A stretch of DNA of 64,000 bases from Candidatus Obscuribacterales bacterium (GCA_021732025.1 JAKFVU010000002.1:1-64000); one strand, 5' to 3'. Shown: positions 15,904 through 25,339, counted from the first letter of the stretch. Numbers and translations: made by a program. The notes: a model not told the origin generated them from the sequence alone.

Positions 15904-16485
15904 TACTTGAACTCAGACAACTGTGGCACCACCTGCTGTTGCGAGCCTATGTAGGCAAGTTTGTGGAGCTACAAAAATCACTCGCTATTTTCGAAGAGCG
16001 AAAATGTTGAACTATGCCCCCAAAGCGATGGTTCAAAATAGTCTACTTGTAGGAAATTTGTAGCACCAGCTGACAAACTGTCGCAAACACATGCTCGAAA
16101 GTTTCTATTGGTTGGAGCCAATTTTGGCGGCATAGGGAATAGGCAAACGGAAGCCATCTATATGCTGGCACTCCAAAGTCGTGTATTAAAAGTCAATTTA
16201 GCGAGTCTTAAGTGGCACCTGATGCCACTGTGCAATATTCAGATTCTAATTGAACGAGTGACATGATTGATGCGAATTCGCTAACACTTTGCAAAATGCT
16301 GATTTTGTAGACTAAAAATGGTGCCTACAAGATTTCTACAAACGCGCTTGTAGAAAACGCCACTGAGATGGTGCCTGTTGCACTATTAAATAGTCATGTC
16401 ACCGGCTTTATAAATTCGACGCCTACAAACACGCCTACACAGTCGCCGAAACATTCTCTACACCTACCTTGTGTGAGTTCAAGTA
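15904..16485 (+). mobile_element. Complete non-coding 582-bp inverted-repeat element (copy B)
   Basis: It has the same ends as copy A (TACTTGAACTCAGACAA and TTGTGTGAGTTCAAGTA) and the same orientation, with high identity throughout. Its left end abuts the open frame of the RHS gene and its right end lies 5 nt from the terminator of the next gene. RHS sequence is not found on the right side, so this is not a simple insertion into an intact gene. No obvious target duplication longer than TA is seen. Confidence 0.85.
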
Positions 16486-16490
16486 CAAAG

Positions 16491-16514
16491 CCGCTCTGTC
16501 AATCGACAGAGCGG
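16491..16514 (-). terminator. Intrinsic terminator hairpin of the TPR gene
   Basis: CCGCTCTGTC and GACAGAGCGG form a perfect 10-bp stem with a 4-nt loop. Only a short CTTTG follows on the minus strand, then the right tip of repeat copy B, which may have replaced the original T-run. Confidence 0.7.
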
Positions 16515-16524
16515 CCTAGACTAA

Positions 16525-17517
16525 TTACTTCAGCGCCGCTAAGGCCTTCTTTTGTTGTTCTAAGTCAGCAATCGCAAATCTTACGAAAGCATCTGAAGCT
16601 TTTTTATTACCTGCTTTGCGCAGATTTTTAGCTACCACCAGATATGGCGACTCACCATTGAATGGTAAGTTTTGGATTTGCCCCCTAAAGCGCAAATCAC
16701 CCATCGCTTTGTCAGGTTGATTCTGCAAAGCGTAAATCGTTGCCCTTAGTGCCAGTATGGCAGGCTCTTCTACACTAAGATAGTTATCCGTCGAGCGCTT
16801 TGGCCGAAGGTTATACAGAAGATTTACAGCCTTTAAAGCTTTGTCAGGTGCATTCTGATCTCTCAAGATTATCGCCTCTACCAATTTGACCTGCGGTCTG
16901 AATGATAGCGATGGTGATAATTTTTTCGCTTGCTCTAAGCAACTAATTGCTTCCGTGGATTTCCCTTTTCGATGAAGTGCAAGTGCCTTTGTGGCAAGAT
17001 AGCCTGCAAACTCATCGGCAAATCCTGCACCTGGTACCATCAAAGCCGTTGTGTCTTTAATAACTTGATCGTTTCGACCCAATACAAGGTCGAGCCGCGA
17101 ACGAACCTCAAAGCAGTCAGAAGGCTGAAACTTATTCCGTTCTTTGGTTCTTACGGCTTGATCGTATAATTTTTGCGCTTCTAATGGCTGAGCAAGTTTT
17201 TCGGAAAGTTGTCCCCCAATGTACTCAGGCTCAGACTGAAGGGAAGTCGAAAGTTTGAAATCATCGAGAGCATTTTTGAACATACCAACCTTGCCATATG
17301 CCAAGCAACGACTATGGATAAGGTTTGGCATTGGCCTCCGACTTTCTGCCATAAGTTCATTAAGCCTACCGATTTGAGCCTCACATTCCGCCAAATCAAG
17401 TGGACTAAAACTGTCACTGTTATCATGCAGCCCTTTTGCATGAGCACAGGCTAAAAGGGATGATATGCCAATTACGAGCATACCTCCTCCAAACCAAACT
17501 CTCGATTTTACCGCCAT
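16525..17517 (-). CDS. Exported TPR protein, possible lipoprotein
   Basis: I start at ATG 17515-17517, which has TGAGG 6 nt upstream; the ORF track's start adds 19 residues. The N-terminus has a signal ending 'ISSLLACAHAKG' with a Cys that could be lipidated. Several TPR pairs follow: 'AYGKVGMFKNALDDFKLSTSL', 'ALALHRKGKSTEAISCLEQAKKLSP', 'ALQNQPDKAMGDLRFRG'. It probably acts as a periplasmic interaction scaffold, partner unknown. The gene lies between repeat copies B and D and looks intact, with its own ribosome-binding site and terminator. Confidence 0.7.
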   Translation of the reverse strand: MAVKSRVWFGGGMLVIGISSLLACAHAKGLHDNSDSFSPLDLAECEAQIGRLNELMAESRRPMPNLIHSRCLAYGKVGMFKNALDDFKLSTSLQSEPEYIGGQLSEKLAQPLEAQKLYDQAVRTKERNKFQPSDCFEVRSRLDLVLGRNDQVIKDTTALMVPGAGFADEFAGYLATKALALHRKGKSTEAISCLEQAKKLSPSLSFRPQVKLVEAIILRDQNAPDKALKAVNLLYNLRPKRSTDNYLSVEEPAILALRATIYALQNQPDKAMGDLRFRGQIQNLPFNGESPYLVVAKNLRKAGNKKASDAFVRFAIADLEQQKKALAALK

Positions 17518-17655
17518 CAAATACCTCAGCCATTGGCGCAGAATCCTAAGAACACTGGAGTATAAATCTCCCATTCAAAGGTTTGTGTAATCGACCTGAA
17601 AGTAGTCTACGGTTTATCTCGAACATAATCTTTAATCTTCTGCAAAACGTCAACT

Positions 17656-17879
17656 CATGATTGATGCGAATACGCAAACACTTTGCAAAATGCCGATTTT
17701 TTAGACTAAAAATGGTGCCTACAAGATGTCTACAAACGTGCTTGTAGAAAACGCCACCGAGATGGTACCTGTTGCACTATTAAATAGTCATGCCACCGGC
17801 TTTATAAGTTCGACGCCTACAAAGATGCCTACACAGTCGCCGAAACATTCTCTGCACCTACCTTGTGTGAGTTCAAGTA
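17656..17879 (+). repeat. Right half of the 580-bp inverted-repeat element (copy D)
   Basis: Similarity to copies A and B starts abruptly at CATGATTGATGCGAATACGC and runs to the right tip TTGTGTGAGTTCAAGTA. It is exactly the half missing from copy C, and the two share ATGATTG at the break. The next 200 bases to 18085 hold no gene that I can see. Confidence 0.85.
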
Positions 17880-18085
17880 CGAAGCAGTCAGAAGACACGC
17901 AACCAATCAGCAGTTTATTGAGCAGAGAAGTACTAGAAGCTAATCTGCTTTAGATTGGGGGGCTTACTCGAAAAATCAAGAAGCCCATTGACGCAACATT
18001 GTTTGTTATCAGTCCCACCCCAAGTCATCCTCTCACGCCTTAGGAGTTACTCTAGGTGCTCCTTATTGAGGCTTGCTACAGAGGG

Positions 18086-18553
18086 CTACTTTAATAGAGC
18101 CGGATACTTCTCGACTATTCGAATAAAATCTACGTTTTCAATGGCTCCCGATGTCCAGAGACCTAGGGTTCCATGGCTTGACATGGAAAACTTACCGACC
18201 AATTCTACATATTCTTCGTCAATATTAATAAGCTTCCCCTCTTTGCCTTGAGGCTCCATTCGAACTTTGTCATCGTTTATATCAACCCATAAACCGTTTG
18301 GATAGGGCTTGTACTCAACGAAGCTCCTATTTGGGTAGATTGCTCGATGATCAGGCTTATCGATAAAGTAGCCACTCACGAAAACTACTTTTCCGTTGAA
18401 TTCTTTTGGGCAGGTTAAAAGCCGTAGCAAAGAGGTTTTGATAGGGATCGGCTTGCGAATCGAATCGTCATCGACTACTGTCGGAGCCGAAAAAACAACA
18501 GTTGGAACTAGAGTAAATTGAAGCGAAACAAGTAGCATAACCATTCGTCTCAT
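18086..18553 (-). CDS. Secreted conserved protein, OB-fold-like
   Basis: A signal peptide ('VMLLVSLQFTLVPTVVFS') precedes a compact domain with 'SLLRLLTCPKEFNGKVVFVSGYF', 'GLWVDIND', 'YVELVGKFS' and 'GTLGLWTSGAIENVDFI'. This order recurs in unnamed small proteins from many proteobacteria ('...P..y.gk.V.v.Gy...yV.veG.f....G.mg.wsG.i..i'), which look like OB-fold nucleic-acid- or ligand-binding domains. The role is unknown. The gene lies just outside the repeat-rich block. Confidence 0.6.
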   Translation of the reverse strand: MRRMVMLLVSLQFTLVPTVVFSAPTVVDDDSIRKPIPIKTSLLRLLTCPKEFNGKVVFVSGYFIDKPDHRAIYPNRSFVEYKPYPNGLWVDINDDKVRMEPQGKEGKLINIDEEYVELVGKFSMSSHGTLGLWTSGAIENVDFIRIVEKYPALLK

Positions 18554-18749
18554 ACACGACCTCGATATATCTCACATTGTGATCATAGCTCATTTGATCG
18601 CTGGCGCTTCTTTGAGTTGTTAGTGTCCAACGCTGCCATGGCCGAAAGATTTTGCAACGCCATTAACTGTTAACTTCACCGTCAGCTATGTAGCACCATG
18701 TACCATGATCACTTCAGTCATCGAAACTCTAACTACAGGCGAGAAAGAT

Positions 18750-19817
18750 ATGTTGACCCCTCTGGAGCTTGGCATAACATGCGGAGTAGCTTTGCTGGTC
18801 TTAGGCCCGAAGGACCTTCCTAAGCTTGGCTCAGGTTCTGTTGCACGCGATCCGCTTCTGGATTCACGAGTTACAAAATGGCTCGCCAAGTCATTCTCTG
18901 TTATGTGGTCGTCACCCAAAACGGCTTGTATAACCATTAAACCCTCAGCCCCCTTAAGTTTCGCGGCCGCGATCCTGATTTTCCTCAGCGGTTGTTCTGC
19001 TGCCGACAACCTCGAATCGGCCGATAGAAAATTCATTCAAGCTGAAACGGCTTTCCAGCAACGGCGCTACGATGCATCAGACAGGCTGTTTAATGAAGCA
19101 CTGGCGACACGTGAGCGCTTACTTGGTATGAATCATAAGCTGGTTGCTTTTACGCACGCAATTATGGCCTCATTTTTGATGACCAGAAATAAGCTTTCCG
19201 AGGCCGATAAACACTTTAGCGAAGCAGTCAAAATCGAAGAGTACCTTGTTCAAAATAAGCCAGGATCTAATTCAGCAGATCTGATTACAGCCCTGACCAA
19301 TTTGGCCATGACTTATCAAATGGAAAGAAAATTCAAAGAGTCTGACGTTCTACTGAAACGGGTGGCCCAGTTACAGAGTCAAAATCAGGCTCAAAACCAG
19401 AGCCAAACTCAAGACTCTAAGTCTGTTGAAAATAATGAAGCAGTGGCCGCCAATCTCGAATATACAGCGCATGCCAAAGGGCAGCAGCATGAATACAAAG
19501 AAGCTGAAGACTTGCTCAAGCGTTCACTGACTATAACCGGATATGACTTCAACAAGCGCTTTGTCGCTCAAAGAATCAGCTATCTAATTGAAGTGTATAT
19601 GAAAGACAACAAAATGTCTGAAGCAGAAACGCTGTGCAAACTGGCAGCCAGTCAAACGTTCATTGCACCTAAGCCCGGTGTGTTCAGTATCGTCGCCGAG
19701 AACAATTTTTCAATAGCGAGTTGCCTACACAGCTATGCAATCTTGCTGAATAGGACAGGTCGTAGTTCACAGGCAGGCGAAATGGAAGCGCGCAGCAAAC
19801 AATTTCGCGGCTACTGA
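18750..19817 (+). CDS. Hybrid protein: TatA-like N-terminus joined to a TPR lipoprotein
   Basis: From ATG 18750 (GAGAAAG upstream) the first residues are 'LTPLELGITCGVALLVLGPKDLPKLG', which has the layout of TatA: short membrane helix, then the GPK-LP-LG hinge. The amphipathic helix of TatA does not follow. After about 35 unstructured residues comes a lipoprotein signal ('SFAAAILIFLSGCSAADN') and then TPR repeats with alternating helices ('EADKHFSEAVKIEEYL', 'KEAEDLLKRSLTI', 'SEAETLCKLAA'). The lipoprotein could start on its own at ATG 18903. I infer that a tatA fragment became fused to, or read through into, a TPR lipoprotein gene. The ORF track's start at 18705 adds 15 unlikely residues. 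Confidence 0.6.
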   Translation: MLTPLELGITCGVALLVLGPKDLPKLGSGSVARDPLLDSRVTKWLAKSFSVMWSSPKTACITIKPSAPLSFAAAILIFLSGCSAADNLESADRKFIQAETAFQQRRYDASDRLFNEALATRERLLGMNHKLVAFTHAIMASFLMTRNKLSEADKHFSEAVKIEEYLVQNKPGSNSADLITALTNLAMTYQMERKFKESDVLLKRVAQLQSQNQAQNQSQTQDSKSVENNEAVAANLEYTAHAKGQQHEYKEAEDLLKRSLTITGYDFNKRFVAQRISYLIEVYMKDNKMSEAETLCKLAASQTFIAPKPGVFSIVAENNFSIASCLHSYAILLNRTGRSSQAGEMEARSKQFRGY

Positions 19818-19827
19818 TTTTCTACAA

Positions 19828-20544
19828 TTATTCTGGTAGGCCAAGCAAAAATTTGCCGCCGACGTAGAGACTGAAGGCACCGGCTAAGCTTCCTCCAGCG
19901 ATATACAGAGGGCGCCAATGGGCAGCACCACTGAAGCCACCAAGTGAAATTATGGCAATAAACGTATTTGATGCAACTAGGCCGAAAACAAAGGCAACAA
20001 GCATGGCTACAGCAGTAACTGAATCAGCTCCAGCCACCGCCGACATCAAAAGCACCTGAGTAGCTGTCTCAGCACCGACACCATGCAACATACCGATGGC
20101 AAAAGTAGCATTATGCGAGAGCACGGGCTCACCATCCACCAGTGGCTGTCTAGTTAGCTGAGCAAAGGTGCGGCGGAAAATTGAGTAAAGAGCCGCCCAA
20201 CGACTTTTAACGATGAAACTGTCACCCTGATGAACAGCCGCAAAGACGGTGTAGAGCAGGTATATTCCGAGTAAGACAAGGGTAATGCCGATCACCCGCT
20301 CCATCACCGCATCAATCCAAGTTGGCAACATAGCAGCAAAAGTAATTGCAGCCAATCCAAGAATGGTTATTACAAGTGCATGACCAAGAGCATAGGCAAG
20401 CGATAGGAGTAGCCCTTTTTTACGCTCAAGAGGTTGGCCGCCGCTGGCGCCACAAATATCAACTAGTGCAGCAATGTGATCAAGGTCAATGCCGTGCCTC
20501 AGACCAAGGAATAGCGCAGTTCCCAGTAGCGGCAATTGAAACAC
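19828..20544 (-). CDS. NiCoT-type nickel/cobalt transporter or UreH-like membrane protein
   Basis: The GTG-started 238-residue membrane protein has about six hydrophobic helices. In the first lies 'LRHGIDLDHIAALVD', which contains the HX4DH signature of the NiCoT (HoxN/NixA/HupN) family that binds Ni2+ or Co2+. A second conserved block, 'FAIGMLHGVGAETATQVLL', matches the family's later His-containing motif. It most likely imports nickel or cobalt across the inner membrane; short members have also been annotated as UreH-like or sulfite-exporter relatives. No urease or hydrogenase gene is nearby. It converges with the TPR gene before it. Confidence 0.75.
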   Translation of the reverse strand: MFQLPLLGTALFLGLRHGIDLDHIAALVDICGASGGQPLERKKGLLLSLAYALGHALVITILGLAAITFAAMLPTWIDAVMERVIGITLVLLGIYLLYTVFAAVHQGDSFIVKSRWAALYSIFRRTFAQLTRQPLVDGEPVLSHNATFAIGMLHGVGAETATQVLLMSAVAGADSVTAVAMLVAFVFGLVASNTFIAIISLGGFSGAAHWRPLYIAGGSLAGAFSLYVGGKFLLGLPE

Positions 20545-20626
20545 GTTAGCATCCTGCAGTTAATCGCTTCAACTGACTATTCTACACTTGAGCAAGAACA
20601 CTTGTCTGAGTGAATCAATACGAAAG

Positions 20627-21436
20627 TTAGGCACGCAGCAATGTAGCCAAGAAAATGTCTTCGGGATAAGGGGCATTTACTGCCATCTGCTCATAGAGCA
20701 CAGATTGGCGCAGCCACTCCTCTGCTTCAGAATTTTCATTGTCCAAACAACATAAATTTGCCAGTGACTTGCAACAGTCAGCCACTCGAGCATAGTTGCT
20801 GCGCTGCTTGAAGTCTGCTGCTGCTTTGTGCAGCAAGTCTCTTGCCTCATCCATCTCGTTAAGTTGAATGGATGCCAAAGCTAGATGATAGCGAAACTCG
20901 GCCAGAGGACCTAGGGGCGTATCAACATACTTGAGCGCCTTTTGTAAGGTAGTTTTCGCCTCAGCTGATCTAGTGAGCGAAATATAGACCTTGCCAAGTT
21001 TGTATAGAGCACGCAGGGCCATGCGATTCTCCATGGTCACACTAGTAATAAATATATCAGCTGCCCTCTTGTAAAGCGGTTCTGCTTCAGCAAACTTTCC
21101 TTCACCCACAAAGCAATCGCCTTGGTGTTCCAAGATGGCAGCTATTGATCCGTGAGAAGGATAAAAGGCAGCTTCAAGAATAGGTAAAGCCTCATTGAGA
21201 TGCTCCATCGCCTCTTTGAGCTTGCCTTGCTCAATACACACAGCGGCCAACTTATCTAGTATCAAGCCATAGGCAGCATCAGTGCCACCGTCAGCAGTTC
21301 GCCTCAATGTCAATGACTCGGTAAGTAGTCTTGAAGCTTCGCTCCAGTCTTGCTTATCGATAGCGAAATTAGCTAGTCGCTCAAGATCAATAGCATCAGA
21401 TATTGGTGATGATTGCTCTGAATTCGTCACTGACAT
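20627..21436 (-). CDS. Cytoplasmic TPR protein (kinesin-light-chain-like repeats)
   Basis: The 269 residues have no signal peptide. Paired helices carry the long-period TPR_12 pattern: 'WSEASRLLTESLTLRRT', 'GKLKEAMEHLNEALPILEAAF', 'GKFAEAEPLYKRAADIFI', 'SAEAKTTLQKALKYV', 'SEAEEWLRQSVLYEQMA'. Such repeats mediate protein binding; the partner is unknown. It lies downstream of the att operon on the same strand but 126 nt away, so co-transcription is possible but not shown. Confidence 0.75.
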   Translation of the reverse strand: MSVTNSEQSSPISDAIDLERLANFAIDKQDWSEASRLLTESLTLRRTADGGTDAAYGLILDKLAAVCIEQGKLKEAMEHLNEALPILEAAFYPSHGSIAAILEHQGDCFVGEGKFAEAEPLYKRAADIFITSVTMENRMALRALYKLGKVYISLTRSAEAKTTLQKALKYVDTPLGPLAEFRYHLALASIQLNEMDEARDLLHKAAADFKQRSNYARVADCCKSLANLCCLDNENSEAEEWLRQSVLYEQMAVNAPYPEDIFLATLLRA

Positions 21437-21562
21437 GATTCCAACCTTCTAACTTTGCACTAAGACATAAGAGGGCCAAGCCTCTACGAGGCAAGACCGG
21501 CGCAATGGCCTTAAGTTCCCGTTTGACTTAATTTGATTTGATTGGGTTATCTTTCTTATCTA

Positions 21563-22669
21563 CTAGAGCTTTTGCTTAAACTTCTCAGCATAGCCAGTCA
21601 TTTCTACGTAACCTTGCCCTGTGACCGGTTTGCCGTTTGATGTGCCTTTAACAGATGTCGAGCCTTCCCAGTACGTAACAGCGGTAGAGCGTCCTGTGAC
21701 AAGCTCTTGCTCCAACATACTAGGAGTCAACTCAATTTCAATTTGAGCACTGGGCACAGACAGCTTCCAGCCCATTGGATACTTGCCCTTGGTTTTAGGT
21801 GATAACCATGAGCCAGTAGGCTTGGCGCTAAAATCATTGAGTGTTAGATGACGTGAAGAGCCATCTGCATTAATTATTGTGCCACTTGACTCTTTCTCAA
21901 AAGATCCATCGCCTCGCCGCATTAAATAGAACATCAGTTCTCGATTGTCATCTAACTGAATCGAATACCAATCCCAACCAGCTTGGTCTGAAGTGAGCTG
22001 ATTAGAGCCAAACTCATGGTCCATCCAGCTAGTGCCAGTCACCGCATATGGTTTGTCAGCAATAAAGAGCGTACCTTCAGTCTTGAGGCGAGTCATCGAA
22101 TAATAATGAGAAGCACAACCGACACATGAAGCTTTCTGACTGACACCGTCACGGCCATGAATTATTGGTTTCTTCAACGAATTGAGCAATAAGTGAATCG
22201 AATACTCGGGCGAGTCAGCTCGGAGCATATAATGATCTCCCAGCTTCTCCACTGACCAACCCTCATTAAAGACATAGTAAGCATCTTGCCGAGCGCCAGC
22301 CAGTTTGAGGCCACTTCTATTTAATTTTTCGGTGTAGCGGAATTTTTTACCATTTTCATCAGTGATAGCAAAATGGGCCAAATAAAAATTGTCGAGCTTC
22401 CAAGGCGATTGTTTATTTGTTGGCTCATTATCAGCCCCAGTTCTGAAAAAAGTCAGCTCATAACCAAAGCGACGCTTATCTTCTGTAATTAGATGTCCGG
22501 TGTAGTACCACCATTCAGTGCGAAATTGATCGTGACTAAAATGGTCCTGCGGAAATTTATATTGATAGCCAGGCAAGGCCTGTTTATAGACCTTCTGGGC
22601 GGCAGAGGCTGATGGAGACATACTGAATAGTAAGCTCAAAATAAAGGCTAGCGACTTCAATCTGACCAT
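21563..22669 (-). CDS. attH: AttH/CrtC-like secreted protein of an attEFGH export operon
   Basis: A signal peptide is followed by a lipocalin-like AttH/carotenoid 1,2-hydratase domain: 'YQYKFPQDHFSHDQFRTEWWYYTGHL' and 'GYELTFFRTG' near the start, 'YYSMTRLKTEGTLFI', 'GTSWMDHEFGS' and 'AGWDWYSIQLDDNRELMFY' in the middle, and 'VTYWEGSTSVKG' near the end. It is encoded directly after the fused permease and ATPase, the order known for attEFGH loci. The likely role is periplasmic handling of a lipid or hydrophobic substrate moved by the ABC transporter; carotenoid hydration is unlikely in this context. Confidence 0.85.
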   Translation of the reverse strand: MVRLKSLAFILSLLFSMSPSASAAQKVYKQALPGYQYKFPQDHFSHDQFRTEWWYYTGHLITEDKRRFGYELTFFRTGADNEPTNKQSPWKLDNFYLAHFAITDENGKKFRYTEKLNRSGLKLAGARQDAYYVFNEGWSVEKLGDHYMLRADSPEYSIHLLLNSLKKPIIHGRDGVSQKASCVGCASHYYSMTRLKTEGTLFIADKPYAVTGTSWMDHEFGSNQLTSDQAGWDWYSIQLDDNRELMFYLMRRGDGSFEKESSGTIINADGSSRHLTLNDFSAKPTGSWLSPKTKGKYPMGWKLSVPSAQIEIELTPSMLEQELVTGRSTAVTYWEGSTSVKGTSNGKPVTGQGYVEMTGYAEKFKQKL

Positions 22670-22705
22670 TGTTTGCTACCTAAAGTGAAAGTATTAAAAT
22701 AGCCC

Positions 22706-25339
22706 TTACTCATCGCGCACCACCGATGGGGCCAAGGTTCGAGCGGCCATACGTGCTGGATAAATACCTGAAAGAAGAGAAGTAAGAATAACTAATGTAC
22801 TTGATTGCAAGATAAAGTCATATGGCACAAAATACTGAACACTCCAGCCAAATGACTGCTTGTTGATTACATGAATGAGCAAAAGAGAAAGAATGTAACC
22901 TAGGCCTATTCCACCAAGGTTGCCACAAGCACCTAATATTGCCGCTTGCAGATACACAATTTTAGCCAACTGAGTTTTCTTAGCCCCAATGTAGCGCAAT
23001 ATAGCAAACTCTCGGCGCGACTCAATCGTCAGAGCAAAGAGAGCATTCATAATTGATAGCATGGCCACTGTAACGGCTATGGTGTGCAGAGCATAAGTGA
23101 TAGCAAAAGTGCGGTCAAAAATTCTGATTGCTTCTTTGCGCAGCTCACTGGTACTAGATAAAGAAACAAGCGAACTACTTCCAAGATTCTTTAGAATGCC
23201 TTGTCTCGCCTTCTCTATATTTGCCCCTTCTTTTAGATAGATGGCGACATTTGAGATGCTGCTGTCATTGTAGAGTTGTTTGTAGATATCGCGCGGAATG
23301 ATTATGTAGCCCAAGTCACTGGCATAATCATAGAAAACATCTTCTATGAAAAATTTTCTCTTACCAAGCGGTGTATCAATTTCAACAGAGTCACCTTTTT
23401 TCAAATTCTTGCGCACAGCAAAGGGTTCAGAAATTATGGCGTGCATACCAACAACCCGAGCACAGACAGTCTTACTTGATTCACCAGACAAGAAAAGCTG
23501 ATTGCCGTACTTTGTCAAAACATCAAAATCTGCCGCCGCCAAAAAGGCGCTCATGCCTTGATAATTGATACTGCGATCGACAAAGCCTTCGGCGGCAGCC
23601 ACGCCCTCTACACTAGCGGCAGCTTTGATAGCACTCTCTTGCAATCTACCAAACTTATTACCTGAGGCCCTAGCCTGTGATTGCAACCAAAGGTCAGCTT
23701 CAAAACTTTGGTCAATCCAGTGTGTCACCGTTTTTCTAAAGCTGCTAATCATAATCGCCAAGCTAATCATCATAGCTATCCCAATCATAAGCGAGGCACA
23801 AGCAACAGCAGTACGCCCCAGAGTTCCCTGCAAAGAGACAGCAGCGATGCGCCCTTCGACACCAAAAATGCGGGCGAAGATTGTAGCCAACACAGGTAAT
23901 GATTTAGCCAGTATCAGAGGAACCAGAAAAGAACATCCCATGATGGCAAGCAATGCTGCTAGATAACCGAAGAGAGGAAAGTTATTGACAGCCGGTTGGA
24001 GAGCAGAGAAGTAACAGAGGGCTAAGCAGGCCAAACCGACGACAAAGAGTGGTGTTGTACTGCGGCGCACATTGCTTTCTTGCGATGCTCGCCGAGTGGC
24101 CTCAGCTGGACTAACAGTAGTTGATTCAAGCAGTGGTGGCAGAGCTGCTATCAGAGTCAAGCCCATGCCAATAGCAAAAGCTGCAGCATACTGCAGAGGA
24201 TCGACAGTGATTTTGTCCAGGGGCACCTTGAAATAGAAATATTGAAAAGTCTGAGCCACGGCCTTAAGTGCACCATCGGCCATGAACGCACCCATGACCA
24301 CGCCCAGAGTAGTGCCCATCAAACCGAGGCAAATAGCTTCCCATAAAAAGATATTCTGCACTGTTCTACGACTGACACCAATCGCGCGCAATATGCCAAT
24401 CTCGGGGCGACGCCTCAAAATAGTAATAGTCATGGTGTTGTAAATCAAAAACATGCCGACCATCAAAGCGATGAAAGTCAGAGCCAGCAAATTATATTCA
24501 AAAGAACGCACCATTTTCTCAGCCTGCTCAGAGCGGGTATCTGGTGTAGCCACAAGTACATCACTAGGCACGATCTCTTGCAATTTCGCTTGCAGAAGCG
24601 GAACCAGAGATTCAGGGGCTATGAGGTCGACGCGGGTCACTTTACCAGGCCACTTCAAAATATCTTGAGCCAGACCAATGTCGGCCACCACAACATTGCC
24701 GCTATAAGCACCACCAATGCCACTTGTACCCAGCACACCAGCGACTAGTAATTTCTCTTTTTGATCGTTTACGACAATTGTCAGCTGATCGCCTTTCTTG
24801 AAGCCATGGCGTTGTGCCAACTTTCCGCCCACTAGAACAGCCCGAGGACTAAAAACGCTGAGATTTTTCAGACTATCTTGATCGCTATCGGTGTCTTCTG
24901 AACGAATCTTGCCCGAATCTTCAGTCTCAGAATCGTTGGCGTCTGATTGGTAAGATTTAAAGTCAGGGTCGGCTAACATGTCGATGCCGATCAGCTGGAT
25001 AATCTCACTATTTTGCTCAGGCGATTGGGCGGCCAAAACCAAATGTTCATCGATCATGGGTGTGTACTTAACGCCCAACATTCGATAGTCGGCTAACGCG
25101 TCTAATACGGCTTCAGGCAAAGCAGGTCCTGAAAGTGGCATCAGTTCGATATTGGCCTTACCAGAAACTTGCGAGACTGTCTGCTTAAACTGCGAGATAG
25201 CAGTGTTGTTAGCAATGCTTATTGCCAGATAGACACTGACACCAAGAGCAATACCAAACACAGTTAAGAGCGTTCGAATCCAGTTGCGGCGAACATCTCT
25301 AGCGACAAAGCGAAGAAAAAGAGTAAAAGCAAACGGCAT
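22706..25339 (-). CDS. ABC transporter permease, fused AttF-AttG type (FtsX/LolCE-like)
   Basis: The 877-residue permease has a membrane helix at the N-terminus, a large periplasmic domain, three helices near residues 270-400, a second set near 430-530, another periplasmic domain and a final three-helix FtsX module. This duplicated MacB/FtsX layout matches AttF/AttG-type permeases joined in one chain. The segment 'RRRPEIGILRAIGVSRRTVQNIFLWEA' and its twin 'ESRREFAILRYIGAKKTQLAKIVYLQA' are the typical coupling regions to the ATPase. It lies 18 nt after the ATPase gene and 36 nt before attH, so this is one operon. Confidence 0.85.
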   Translation of the reverse strand: MPFAFTLFLRFVARDVRRNWIRTLLTVFGIALGVSVYLAISIANNTAISQFKQTVSQVSGKANIELMPLSGPALPEAVLDALADYRMLGVKYTPMIDEHLVLAAQSPEQNSEIIQLIGIDMLADPDFKSYQSDANDSETEDSGKIRSEDTDSDQDSLKNLSVFSPRAVLVGGKLAQRHGFKKGDQLTIVVNDQKEKLLVAGVLGTSGIGGAYSGNVVVADIGLAQDILKWPGKVTRVDLIAPESLVPLLQAKLQEIVPSDVLVATPDTRSEQAEKMVRSFEYNLLALTFIALMVGMFLIYNTMTITILRRRPEIGILRAIGVSRRTVQNIFLWEAICLGLMGTTLGVVMGAFMADGALKAVAQTFQYFYFKVPLDKITVDPLQYAAAFAIGMGLTLIAALPPLLESTTVSPAEATRRASQESNVRRSTTPLFVVGLACLALCYFSALQPAVNNFPLFGYLAALLAIMGCSFLVPLILAKSLPVLATIFARIFGVEGRIAAVSLQGTLGRTAVACASLMIGIAMMISLAIMISSFRKTVTHWIDQSFEADLWLQSQARASGNKFGRLQESAIKAAASVEGVAAAEGFVDRSINYQGMSAFLAAADFDVLTKYGNQLFLSGESSKTVCARVVGMHAIISEPFAVRKNLKKGDSVEIDTPLGKRKFFIEDVFYDYASDLGYIIIPRDIYKQLYNDSSISNVAIYLKEGANIEKARQGILKNLGSSSLVSLSSTSELRKEAIRIFDRTFAITYALHTIAVTVAMLSIMNALFALTIESRREFAILRYIGAKKTQLAKIVYLQAAILGACGNLGGIGLGYILSLLLIHVINKQSFGWSVQYFVPYDFILQSSTLVILTSLLSGIYPARMAARTLAPSVVRDE

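Noticed and set aside
15242-15910. Plus-strand 222-codon ORF opposite the RHS gene
   Set aside because: It is the antisense shadow of the RHS C-terminus, which has clear RHS and HExxH motifs on the minus strand.
23565-23966. 133-codon plus-strand ORF in the ABC permease gene
   Set aside because: Antisense shadow of the permease, which has FtsX-type motifs throughout.
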